Shown: piece after piece, positions 31,979-40,084 of the stretch
How the letters are laid out: every line of letters begins with the position of its first letter
How positions within the stretch are numbered: the stretch's first letter is position 1
Assembly (NCBI GenBank): GCA_036407035.1
Contig: DASXAA010000064.1
Coordinates: forward strand, 37,527-101,526
DNA from: JACVRW01 sp036407035
GTDB taxonomy: Bacteria; Actinomycetota; Thermoleophilia; Solirubrobacterales; Thermoleophilaceae
Length of the DNA stretch: 64,000 nt
Reading direction: 5' to 3'
The notes under the pieces: generated by a model
What the model was told of the DNA's origin: nothing
Databases searched by the model: none
Seen by the model: the letters and a program-made list of their open reading frames with translations, nothing else
Made by a program: the position numbers and the translations under genes

Positions 31979-32573
31979 AGGCGCGATTTGAGTATGGCGA
32001 TCCGCCCCCCGGACGCGCGCGTGCCCACCGCTCCATGACCGCCACGCGGCGGCGGCCCGTTGCCGGATGCCGGCCGGATGACCGCGATCTCGCTCGGGAC
32101 CTCCTCGAGCATCCACGCGACGTCCCGCGGCGAGAAGCCGGCCTGGTCGACGGACGCCGCCGGCACCACCACGCGGTCATAGCGCTCCTCGGAGAGCACC
32201 CGCCGCAGCGCGTCGCGCGCTGTGCGGCCGCGCTCGATCCGCGCGTCGACCTGGACGCCCGCGCGCGCTGCCTTGTGCTCGATCGACTCGAGCAGCGGCA
32301 TCGCCTGCTCGCACTGCACCGGCAGCGGCGCGTCCAGCGGCAGCTGCAGCGGGACCTGCACCAGGTAGGCGGGCACGAGCGTCGCGTCCTCCGCCTGGGC
32401 GAGCCGCAGCGCCGCCTGCAGCGTGCGCTTGGAGATGGACGTGTCGGTGAACGGCAGCAGGATGCGGCCGACGGTGGGCCGCGGGGCCTGCCGGCGGCGC
32501 ACCAGGGTCACGGCGCCGGCGCCGGCGAGGAGGCCGCCGATCAGCGCGATGATGACGTGGGTGATCGTGATGG

Positions 32574-33692
32574 TCATGGCTCCTGAACCTCCCTTTGCGC
32601 CCGGTCGGCGACGATCCGGACGTCCACGCCCGGCAGTCGCCGAATCAGTCTCTGTGGCAGTGGCTCGGAGAGCCTCCTGAACCCCCGGCGCTGCGACGGG
32701 GCGCCGACGAGGATGTAGGTGGTCCCGCGGTCGCGTGCGACCCGCTCCACGACCTCCGCCAGGTCCCCCTCCTCGACCACGAAGTGGGCGCCGAGCACGG
32801 CGGCGAGGCGGCGCAGCGCGGCGACCTGCTCGGCCTCCTCGTCGCTCGGCTCGCGGTCGGCCGGCTTGACCCAGAGCAGGTCGAGCTGGGCGCCGAGGCG
32901 CTGCGCCGACCGCCAGGCGCGGCGCACGAGGCGCTGCGACTGCGGCCGCGGCTTGACGAGCGCCAGCAGGCGCTCGCCGACTGCCACCGAGGCGTCGATC
33001 TTCAGGTCGTCGCGGTTGCCGATGACCTCGTTGACGAGCCGCTTGTGCTCGACCTCCTCGGCCACCTGGCGCAGCGCGAGCTCGCGCAGGGCCTGGAGGT
33101 TCTCGATCTTGAAGAAGTTGTTGAGGGCCCCCTCGACGCGCTCCGGCGGGTAGACACGCCCCTCGCGCAGACGCTGGAGGAGCGCCTCCGGGGTCAGGTC
33201 GATCAGCACCACCTCGTCCGCCTCGCCGAGAATGCGATCGGGGAGCGTCTCGCGCACGCGCGCGCCCGTGAGGTCGGTCACCTGGTTGTTCAGGCTCTCG
33301 AGGTGCTGGACGTTGACGGTCGAGTAGACGTCGATGCCGGCCTCGAGGACGTCCTCGACGTCCGCGAAGCGCTTGGTGTGCTCCACGCCCGGCGCGTTCG
33401 TGTGCGCGAGCTCGTCGACGAGGCACAGCTCGGGCGCGCGCTCCAGGATCGCGCGCAGGTCCATCTCCTCGAGCGTGGTGCCGCGGTAGTCGATCCGGCG
33501 TCGAGGCACGACCTCGAGGCCCGCCGCCTGCGCGACGGTCTCCGCGCGGCCGTGGGGCTCGAGATAGCCGATCACGACATCCCTCCCGGCCTCGGCCTCG
33601 GCCCGGCCCTCCTGGAGCATCCGGTACGTCTTTCCGACGCCGGCCACCATGCCGAGGAAGATCTTGTGGCGTCCACGTGGCACATCGGGCAT
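32574..33692 (-). CDS. KdpD N-terminal sensor protein (without kinase domain)
   Basis: 372 residues. It matches the cytoplasmic N-terminus of KdpD: Walker-A-like GMVAGVGKTYRML, then GYLEPHGR, LVDELAHTNAPG and NVQHLESLNNQV, followed by a Usp-like domain (LDLLWVKPAD to the end). No transmembrane or histidine kinase part follows; these are encoded separately at 40081-41484. In normal KdpD this region senses potassium and c-di-AMP. The ATG at 33692 was chosen over a longer N-terminus. The split is the main oddity. Confidence 0.88.
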   Translation of the reverse strand: MPDVPRGRHKIFLGMVAGVGKTYRMLQEGRAEAEAGRDVVIGYLEPHGRAETVAQAAGLEVVPRRRIDYRGTTLEEMDLRAILERAPELCLVDELAHTNAPGVEHTKRFADVEDVLEAGIDVYSTVNVQHLESLNNQVTDLTGARVRETLPDRILGEADEVVLIDLTPEALLQRLREGRVYPPERVEGALNNFFKIENLQALRELALRQVAEEVEHKRLVNEVIGNRDDLKIDASVAVGERLLALVKPRPQSQRLVRRAWRSAQRLGAQLDLLWVKPADREPSDEEAEQVAALRRLAAVLGAHFVVEEGDLAEVVERVARDRGTTYILVGAPSQRRGFRRLSEPLPQRLIRRLPGVDVRIVADRAQREVQEP

Positions 33693-33705
33693 TGTCTCCG
33701 CCTCG

Positions 33706-34164
33706 TCAGCGCTCTCCCTCCAGGACGGTGATCGCCGCGCACACGTCCTCGGCAACCGAATGCTCCTGGCGCTCGTAGAGCGGGCTGGCGCCGTCGCGGA
33801 GCAGCACGCTCGCCATCGCCACGCCGCGGACGTTGCCGGCCCCTTGCTCGAGCAGCTCGGCCAGCCGGCGGAGCGCCGGTTCGGCGGCGCGGGTCTCGCT
33901 GCGGCTCAGATATGCGGGCGCGGCGACGGTGTCCGCCGACTCCTCCGCCGCTTCGAGGACGTGACGGATCAAGCTCGCAAGCACGGCGCGGCATTGCCGC
34001 GATGTCAGCTGACGCGCCCTCAGACGGAGCTCGGGCGTGGTCGACGCAGCGCCGGCCGCAAGGCTTCGGTCGAGGGCCGGCCTCCTCGCGAATACGCGCA
34101 GCCTCAATCCAAGACCGGGTCCGCGTTCCGGGCCGCGCCTCAGGGTACCGGCGAGCCTGCTCAC
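33706..34164 (-). CDS. Uncharacterised protein in kdp cluster
   Basis: 152 residues, mostly helical and basic at the start (LRLRVFARRPALDRSLAAG). The phrase LRARQLTSRQCRAVLASL and the end GVAMASVLLRDGASPLYERQ are distinctive and seem to recur in other actinobacterial proteins, but I know no function. GTG start overlaps the previous gene in GTGA. No membrane segment and no catalytic motif are visible. The first and last parts resemble the 95-residue protein upstream. Confidence 0.65.
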   Translation of the reverse strand: MSRLAGTLRRGPERGPGLGLRLRVFARRPALDRSLAAGAASTTPELRLRARQLTSRQCRAVLASLIRHVLEAAEESADTVAAPAYLSRSETRAAEPALRRLAELLEQGAGNVRGVAMASVLLRDGASPLYERQEHSVAEDVCAAITVLEGER

Positions 34165-34448
34165 GCGGCCGCCTCCCTGAGCAGGTCACGGGCATGCCGC
34201 GGTTCGTGCCCGGGCAGGTCCGCCGCTTGAGGGTCGTACTGCGATCCGCGTGCGTCGCGGGGCAGCACGCTGACCATCGCGGCGGCACGGGTGAAGTCGT
34301 CGTGGTCTCGCAGCATGCCCGCCAGCCGCTGCGCGACCCCCTCGGCGTCGAGCCACCGGTGCACGCGCGTGCGCAGCCGCACGCCGAGCGGGGCGTGCGG
34401 CCGTGCCGCTGGCGGGCGGTGGAGAGCGGGGGCGGTTCGCGTGGTCAT
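34161..34448 (-). CDS. Uncharacterised small protein, shortened relative of its neighbour
   Basis: 95 residues. Residues 21-43 (PLGVRLRTRVHRWLDAEGVA) and 52-72 (TRAAAMVSVLPRDARGSQYD) resemble the N- and C-terminal parts of the next protein (GLRLRVFARRPALDRSL and GVAMASVLLRDGASPLYE), but the helical middle is missing. It follows kdpB by 4 bases. It could be a duplicated copy with an internal deletion. Function unknown. Confidence 0.6.
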   Translation of the reverse strand: MTTRTAPALHRPPAARPHAPLGVRLRTRVHRWLDAEGVAQRLAGMLRDHDDFTRAAAMVSVLPRDARGSQYDPQAADLPGHEPRHARDLLREAAA

Positions 34449-34452
34449 GCCG

Positions 34453-36525
34453 TCACGCCCCCAGCAGGTTGTGGACGACGAGATCGACCAGCTTGATCCC
34501 GATGAAGGGTGCGAACAGCCCGCCGACGCCGTAGATGAACAGGTTGCGCCGCAGCAGCGCCGTCGCCCCGAGCGGGCGGTAGCGCACCCCGCGCAGCGCC
34601 AGCGGCACCAGGAGCGGGATGATCAGCGCATTGAAGATGATCGCCGAGATGATCGCCGACTGCGGCGTGCCCAGATCCATGATGTTGAGCTTGTCGATGG
34701 GTCCGCTCGACGATCCGGCGGTGGCGTAGCTGGCAGCGAAGATCGCGGGCAGGATTGCGAAGTACTTCGCGACGTCGTTCGCGATCGAGAAGGTCGTGAG
34801 CGCCCCGCGCGTGATCAGTAGCTGCTTGCCGATTTCGACGATCTCGATGAGCTTCGTCGGGTTGGAGTCGAGGTCGACCATGTTGCCGGCCTCGCGCGCG
34901 GCCTGGGTACCCGTGTTCATGGCCACGCCCACGTCGGACTGGGCGAGCGCCGGAGCGTCGTTGGTGCCGTCGCCCGCCATCGCGACCAGGCGGCCCTTCT
35001 CCTGCTCGTCCTTGATCAGCGCGAGCTTGTCCTCGGGGGTCGCCTCCGGCAGGAAGTCGTCCACGCCGGACTCCGCAGCGATCTTGGCGGCGGTCAGGCG
35101 GTTGTCGCCCGTGACCATGACCGTGCGGATGCCCATCCGCCGCAGCTCGTCGAAGCGGGCCCGGATGCCCTCCTTGACGATGTCCTTCAGATAGACGACG
35201 CCAAGCACCTGCGAGTCGCGGGCCACCGCCAGCGGCGTGCCGCCCTCGCGGCCGATGCGGTCGAGCTGCACTTGGAGCTCGTGGGGCGCCTTGCCGCCCT
35301 GGTTCTCGACGAACCTGACGATCGCATCCCCGGCGCCCTTGCGCAGGAGGCTGCCGTTCAGGTCCACGCCGCTCATGCGCGTCTGGGCGGTGAACGGCAC
35401 GAACTGGGTCTCCGACGGCTCGAGGTGGTGCTCGCGAATTCCGTAGTTCTTCGCCAGCACGACGATCGAGCGCCCTTCCGGAGTCTCGTCGGCGAGCGAG
35501 CTGTACTGCGCGACCTCCGCCAGCTCGCGCTCCTCCACCCCGGGCATCGGGAAGAGCGCGGTCGCCTCCCGGTTGCCGAGCGTGATCGTGCCGGTCTTGT
35601 CGAGCAGGAGCAGGTCCACGTCGCCCGAGGCCTCGACCGCGCGCCCGGACAGCGCGAGCACGTTGCGCCGCACCAGGCGGTCCATGCCGGCGATGCCGAT
35701 CGCTGAGAGGAGCGCGCCGATCGTGGTCGGGATCAGCGACACCAGCAGCGCGATCAGGGTGATGACCGACGCGTCGGTGTCGGCGAACTCGGCGAAGGGC
35801 CGCAGCGTGACGACCACCGCGAGGAAGATCAGCGTAAGGCCGGCGAGCAGGATCTCGAGCGCGATCTCGTTCGGCGTCTTGCGCCGCTCGGCGCCCTCCA
35901 CGAGGGCGATCATGCGGTCCAGGAAGCTCTTGCCGGGCTCCTGCGTGATCTCCACCACGATGCGGTCTGAGAGCACGCGCGTGCCGCCGGTGACCGCGCT
36001 GCGATCGCCGCCAGACTCGCGCACGACCGGCGCCGACTCGCCGGTGATCGCGGACTCGTCGACCGAGGCGATACCCTCGATCACGGTGCCGTCGCCGGGG
36101 ATGAACTCGCCCGCCTCGACCATCACCACGTCGCCCCTCTGAAGCTCCGAGGCCGCCACCTCGCGCCCGTCCTGCAGGTGCGCGACCGTCTCGGTACGCA
36201 TCGCGCGCAAGCTCGCGGCCTGGGCCTTGCCGCGGCCCTCGGCGAGCGCCTCGGCGAGGTTGGCGAACACAACGGTCAGCCACAGCCAGACCGCGATGGT
36301 GAATGCGAACCAGGCGGGCTCGTCGCCACCGCCGAGGGGCGAGCCGCCGAAGGCCTGGATGAGCCACCCGCCCGTGGTGATGAGCGCGCCGATCTCGACG
36401 ACGAACATGACGGGGTTGTGGCCCATGTGGCGGGGATCCAGCTTCACGAACGAGGCGCCGATCGCCGGGCGCAGGATGGCCCGGTCGAACAGGGACCTCG
36501 AGACGTTGCGCTCCACGCCCGTCAC
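34453..36525 (-). CDS. kdpB: Potassium-transporting P-type ATPase subunit B
   Basis: 690 residues. The catalytic subunit of KdpFABC. The phosphorylation site is Asp309 in LLLDKTGTIT, the actuator loop is ITGESAPV, and the hinge is GDGTNDAPALAQ; the transmembrane helices are normal. ATP hydrolysis drives K+ uptake through KdpA. GTG start overlaps the kdpC stop (GTGA). Here kdpB follows kdpC, whereas the usual order is kdpA-B-C. Confidence 0.97.
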   Translation of the reverse strand: MTGVERNVSRSLFDRAILRPAIGASFVKLDPRHMGHNPVMFVVEIGALITTGGWLIQAFGGSPLGGGDEPAWFAFTIAVWLWLTVVFANLAEALAEGRGKAQAASLRAMRTETVAHLQDGREVAASELQRGDVVMVEAGEFIPGDGTVIEGIASVDESAITGESAPVVRESGGDRSAVTGGTRVLSDRIVVEITQEPGKSFLDRMIALVEGAERRKTPNEIALEILLAGLTLIFLAVVVTLRPFAEFADTDASVITLIALLVSLIPTTIGALLSAIGIAGMDRLVRRNVLALSGRAVEASGDVDLLLLDKTGTITLGNREATALFPMPGVEERELAEVAQYSSLADETPEGRSIVVLAKNYGIREHHLEPSETQFVPFTAQTRMSGVDLNGSLLRKGAGDAIVRFVENQGGKAPHELQVQLDRIGREGGTPLAVARDSQVLGVVYLKDIVKEGIRARFDELRRMGIRTVMVTGDNRLTAAKIAAESGVDDFLPEATPEDKLALIKDEQEKGRLVAMAGDGTNDAPALAQSDVGVAMNTGTQAAREAGNMVDLDSNPTKLIEIVEIGKQLLITRGALTTFSIANDVAKYFAILPAIFAASYATAGSSSGPIDKLNIMDLGTPQSAIISAIIFNALIIPLLVPLALRGVRYRPLGATALLRRNLFIYGVGGLFAPFIGIKLVDLVVHNLLGA

Positions 36526-37187
36526 CTCCGCGCCTGCTCCCGCGGGACCTCGCGGTCGAGCGCGAGGTTCAGCTCGAGGACGTTCACGCCCGGCTCCCCG
36601 AGGAAGCCGAGCGACCGCTTGTCGGTGTTGTCGTCGACCAGGTCGAGCACCCGGCCGAGGGAGAGCCCGCGCACATCGGCGATACGCCGCGCCTGGATGC
36701 GCGCGTTCGCCTGGGAAATGTGCGGATCCACGCCGGAGGCGGTCGTCTGCACCGCGTCGGGCGGGACATCGCCGCGCCCGAGACCCGGGTTGTGCGGTCG
36801 CTCGAGCGCCAGGTAGGCGTCGAGGTTCTCCTTGAACATGTCGGCGAGGTCCTTGCTGTTCGGGCCGAGGTTGTTGAAGAAGGTGACGTTGCCCGAGTAG
36901 CCCGTCACCGACGGACGCGACTGGAAGTACTGCGGATCGGGCTCCAGGATCGGGTTCCCGTCCGCGTCGAGCTTCGGCTTGCCGTTCGGGCGCAGCACGG
37001 GCTTGCGGAAGTCCTGGCCGATCAGGCGCGAGCCGACGACCTTGCCGTCGAGCTCGACCCGGCTCCCGTCCGCCTTGCTCGGGAACACGACCTGTGAGAC
37101 ACCGGTGGTGACAAGCGGATAGGCCAGCCCCAGGATGAGCGTGAACACCACGATCGAAAGGGCGGAGTTGATGAGGTCGCGTCGCAT
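36522..37187 (-). CDS. kdpC: Potassium-transporting ATPase subunit C
   Basis: 221 residues. An N-terminal membrane helix (about 7-30) is followed by an extracytoplasmic domain with QYFQSRPSVTGY, SNLGPNSKDL-like NNLGPNSKDL, SGVDPHISQANARIQARRIA and the terminal NVLELNLAL, all typical of KdpC. It stabilises the KdpFABC complex. The ATG is clear, 3 bases after kdpA. The gene lies between kdpA and kdpB. Confidence 0.96.
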   Translation of the reverse strand: MRRDLINSALSIVVFTLILGLAYPLVTTGVSQVVFPSKADGSRVELDGKVVGSRLIGQDFRKPVLRPNGKPKLDADGNPILEPDPQYFQSRPSVTGYSGNVTFFNNLGPNSKDLADMFKENLDAYLALERPHNPGLGRGDVPPDAVQTTASGVDPHISQANARIQARRIADVRGLSLGRVLDLVDDNTDKRSLGFLGEPGVNVLELNLALDREVPREQARR

Positions 37188-37190
37188 GGT

Positions 37191-38948
37191 CTAGAACAGC
37201 GCGTTGGTGAGCCCCTGCACGATCGGGCCGAGCAGGAGGGCGGGGACGAAGGTCAGAGCGGCCACGATCACGATCACCGCGACCAGGAGCACCACGAAGG
37301 TCGGTGTGTCGGTGCGGAAGGTGCCTGGGCCAGTCGGGACGACGCGCTTGGTCGCGAGCGATCCGGCGACGGCGAGCGCCGCGATCAGCGGCACGAAGCG
37401 CGAGAAGAGCATCGACACCCCGCCGACCAGGTCGGCGAAGGTGATGCCGAAGGCGCCCACGTTGCCGGGCGCGTTCGGCTGCACGAAGCCCGTGTAGCCG
37501 GCGAAGGCGGAGCCGTTGTTGTTGCCCTGCGAGGTGTAGGCGTAGAGCGTCTCCGAGAAGCCCTGCGGGCCGGGGTTGTAGATCGAGGGAGCTCCGTACC
37601 TGGTGGCGACCGCCAGCGCCGTGAACACCAGCACCGCGAGCGGCACGTAGAGCGTCCCGATCAGGACGAGCTTCACCTCGCGCGCCTGGACCTTCTTGCC
37701 GAGGTACTCGGGCGTCCGACCGACCATCAGGCCGGCGATGAAGACCGCCAGGAGGACCATCAGCAGCATGCCGTACAGCCCTGAGCCGACGCCCCCGAAG
37801 ATGACCTCGCCGGTCATCATGTTCACGAGCGGGACCGTGCCGCCGACGCCGGTGTACGAGTCCTGGGCGGCGTTGACCGAGCCGTTCGAGGCGTCGGTGG
37901 TCACCGTCGTCCAGAGCGCGCTGTTCGCGATCCCGAAGCGCTGCTCCTTGCCCTCGAGGTTGCCGCCCGTGGTCCCGTCCGCCGAGGCCGTGGCCACCTG
38001 CGCCGCCTTCTGCGCCGGCGAGCCGTTCTGCTCGGCGGCGTAGGCGACGACGACGCCGGCGACCATCATCGCGGCCATCGCCGCGTACAGGGCCCAGCCC
38101 TGGCGGCGGTTGCCAACCATGCGGCCGAAGGTCGATGTGAGCGCGGCCGGGATCAGCAGGATGAAGAGCACCTCGACGAAGTTCGACAGGGCGGTGGCGT
38201 TCTCGAAGGGGAAGGCGCTGTTGACGTTGAAGAAGCCGCCGCCGTTCGTGCCGAGCTGCTTGATCGCGATCTGGGACGCGGTGGGTCCGAACGCGAGCGT
38301 CTGGTCACCGCCGATCAGGGTCGTGAGCCCAAGGGACCCGTCGAGCGTCTGAACGACGCCCTGCGAGACGAGGATCAGCGCGCCGATGAAGGAGAGCGGC
38401 AGCAGGATGTACAGGAGCGTCCTGACGAGGTCCTGCCAGAAGTTGCCGAGCTCCTTCGCGCCATGGCTCGCGAACCCGCGGATCACGGCCGCCAGCACGG
38501 CCATGCCGACGGCGGCCGAGACGAAGTTCTGCACCGCGAGCCCCGCCATCTGCGAGAAGTAGCTGAGGGTCGTCTCGCCGCCGTAGTACTGCCAGTTCGT
38601 GTTCGAGATGAACGAAGAGACGGTGTTGAACGACACGTCCCAGGTGCCGGAGTCGAACCCATCGGGGTTGAACGGGTGGATCCCCTGGGTCCGGAGGATC
38701 ACGTAGAGGACAAGCCAGAAGAGCGCGCTGAAGACGACCGTGGTCTTCGCATAGGCCTTCCAGTCCTGCATCCGGGTCGGGTCGACGCGGATGAACCGGT
38801 ACGTCAGGCGCTCGAGTGGCGCGAGCACCGGGGTCAGGAAGACCCGCTCGTTCTGATAGACCCGCGCCATGTAGCCGCCGAGCAGCGGCGTGAGCACGGT
38901 GAGGACCACGAGGTAGAACGCGATCTGGAGCCAGCCCTGGGCGGTCAC
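37191..38948 (-). CDS. kdpA: Potassium-transporting ATPase subunit A
   Basis: 585 residues with about ten membrane helices. Selectivity-filter segments of the four pore repeats are visible: NTVSSFISNTNWQYYGGE, LGTNGGGFFNVNSA, the late TSQGNNNGSAFAGY, and others. It forms the K+ channel-like subunit. GTG start, immediately after the kdpF stop. The family length is normal, with no frameshift. Confidence 0.97.
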   Translation of the reverse strand: MTAQGWLQIAFYLVVLTVLTPLLGGYMARVYQNERVFLTPVLAPLERLTYRFIRVDPTRMQDWKAYAKTTVVFSALFWLVLYVILRTQGIHPFNPDGFDSGTWDVSFNTVSSFISNTNWQYYGGETTLSYFSQMAGLAVQNFVSAAVGMAVLAAVIRGFASHGAKELGNFWQDLVRTLLYILLPLSFIGALILVSQGVVQTLDGSLGLTTLIGGDQTLAFGPTASQIAIKQLGTNGGGFFNVNSAFPFENATALSNFVEVLFILLIPAALTSTFGRMVGNRRQGWALYAAMAAMMVAGVVVAYAAEQNGSPAQKAAQVATASADGTTGGNLEGKEQRFGIANSALWTTVTTDASNGSVNAAQDSYTGVGGTVPLVNMMTGEVIFGGVGSGLYGMLLMVLLAVFIAGLMVGRTPEYLGKKVQAREVKLVLIGTLYVPLAVLVFTALAVATRYGAPSIYNPGPQGFSETLYAYTSQGNNNGSAFAGYTGFVQPNAPGNVGAFGITFADLVGGVSMLFSRFVPLIAALAVAGSLATKRVVPTGPGTFRTDTPTFVVLLVAVIVIVAALTFVPALLLGPIVQGLTNALF

Positions 38949-39038
38949 CTAGAGCTTCTCCCCGCGCAGCAGCGCGTACAGCAGGTAGACGAACACCATC
39001 GCGCTGACGATCAGCCCGAACAGCTCCGCCGCGCTCAT
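38949..39038 (-). CDS. kdpF: KdpF small subunit
   Basis: 29 residues, too short for most gene finders. The sequence MSAAELFGLIVSAMVFVYLL, then YALLRGEKL, is a single membrane helix with the C-terminal basic/acidic tail of KdpF. It stabilises the KdpABC complex in membranes. It ends at the base before the kdpA GTG, and its ATG overlaps the stop of a still smaller gene (ATGA). Confident by position and sequence. Confidence 0.88.
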   Translation of the reverse strand: MSAAELFGLIVSAMVFVYLLYALLRGEKL

Positions 39039-39115
39039 ACGCGCTCCAGCAGGTCCACGAAGAAGTAGGCGACCACGAAGAAGACCACCGCGATTGCTAT
39101 GGCGATCAAGTCCAC
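39035..39115 (-). CDS. 26-residue membrane peptide at the head of the kdp operon
   Basis: 26 codons. The start is GTG; the peptide has one hydrophobic helix (LIAIAIAVVFFVVAYFFV) and ends DLLERV. Its TGA overlaps the kdpF ATG (ATGA), the same coupling seen in the rest of the operon. From memory, similar one-helix peptides ending in Cys/Leu-Glu-Arg-Leu stand before kdpF in other bacteria, without a named function. The start codon is inferred. Confidence 0.6.
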   Translation of the reverse strand: MDLIAIAIAVVFFVVAYFFVDLLERV

Positions 39116-39403
39116 GCTGACGACGGTAGGCCGGGTGCCATCAAGAGCTCATGAAATCCGCGGCCCGCCGTATTCAGGTTTCGTAAAGGTGCCTGTTCCT
39201 CGAGGTCGAGCAACCGGACGCCGAGAAGCCTGTGGACGCCGGGCGCTCCGCCGAGGGCGGCAGGCTCCAGGTAGCGATGAGCCGGCCGACCGGATGCTGC
39301 CGAGAGCGCATCTCGAAGGCGATCCGCTCGAACAGCCCGGCGGGCGGTCCGAGCGCCGCCCTCGCACGGCCGCGCCCGTCGACCGAGAAGCGAGGGCTTG
39401 GGC
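39116..39403. other. Intergenic region between kdpE and the kdp structural genes
   Basis: 288 bases with no convincing gene. Next to the kdp operon (39140-39190) the sequence is richer in A and T, which suits a promoter or a KdpE site, but I cannot point to a proper -35/-10 pair or a known KdpE motif. The rest resembles ordinary GC-rich spacer. On the minus strand the frame of kdpE stops before it. Confidence 0.35.
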
Positions 39404-40084
39404 CTACGGAGCGAAGCGGTAGCCGATGCCCGGGTCGGTCCGGATGTAGCGCGGCCGGCCCGGCTCTGGCTCGAGCTTCTTGCGCAGGTTGGCCACGTGC
39501 ACGCGCAGCACCTGCGTGTCGTCCTCGTAGGCGGGGCCCCACACCTCGCGCAGCAGCGTGGCGTGCGTCATCAGGCGCCCGCGCTCGACCGCCAGCGCCC
39601 GCAGCAGCTCGAACTCGGTCGGCGTCAGGTGCACCTCCTCGCCGTCGCGGGTGACCGTGTGGGCGGCGAGGTCGATCTCGAGGCCGTCGGCCACCACCCG
39701 CGGCTCGTCCGGCGCGCCCCCGGCCCGGCGCAGCGCCGCCCCCAGCCGGGCGATCAGCTCGTCCGACCCGAACGGCTTCGTCACGTAGTCGTCGGCGCCG
39801 GCGTTCAGCGCGCGGACCTTCTCCGACTCGTCGCCGACGGCCGAGAGCACCAGTATCGGCATCTGGCTCCACTCGCGGATGCGGCGGGTCACCTCCACGC
39901 CGTCCCCGTCCGGCAGCACGAGATCCACGATCGCGGCGTCGGGCGGCCTGACCGCCGCCACGTCGAGCGCCTCCTCCATGCCGGCAGCGGGCACGACGTC
40001 GAACCCGGCGCCGCCGAGCACCACCTTGAGCGCGCGCAGGATCTGCGGCTCGTCGTCGACGACGAGCACGCGGCGGCCGGTCAC
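39404..40084 (-). CDS. kdpE: KdpE-like response regulator
   Basis: 226 residues, OmpR family. Receiver: acidic pocket VVDDEP (9-14), phosphoacceptor Asp54 in AAIVDLVLPDG, Thr/Ser in LSAVGD and Lys in YVTKPF. The winged-helix DNA-binding domain contains LTPTEFELLRALA and the C-terminal GIGYRFAP. GTG start overlaps the kinase stop in GTGA. It should regulate the kdp operon just downstream in the same direction. Confidence 0.92.
   Translation of the reverse strand: MTGRRVLVVDDEPQILRALKVVLGGAGFDVVPAAGMEEALDVAAVRPPDAAIVDLVLPDGDGVEVTRRIREWSQMPILVLSAVGDESEKVRALNAGADDYVTKPFGSDELIARLGAALRRAGGAPDEPRVVADGLEIDLAAHTVTRDGEEVHLTPTEFELLRALAVERGRLMTHATLLREVWGPAYEDDTQVLRVHVANLRKKLEPEPGRPRYIRTDPGIGYRFAP

Noticed and set aside
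39116..39403. A gene between kdpE and the kdp operon
   Set aside because: The open frames here are short, lack family likeness and have no plausible start signals.
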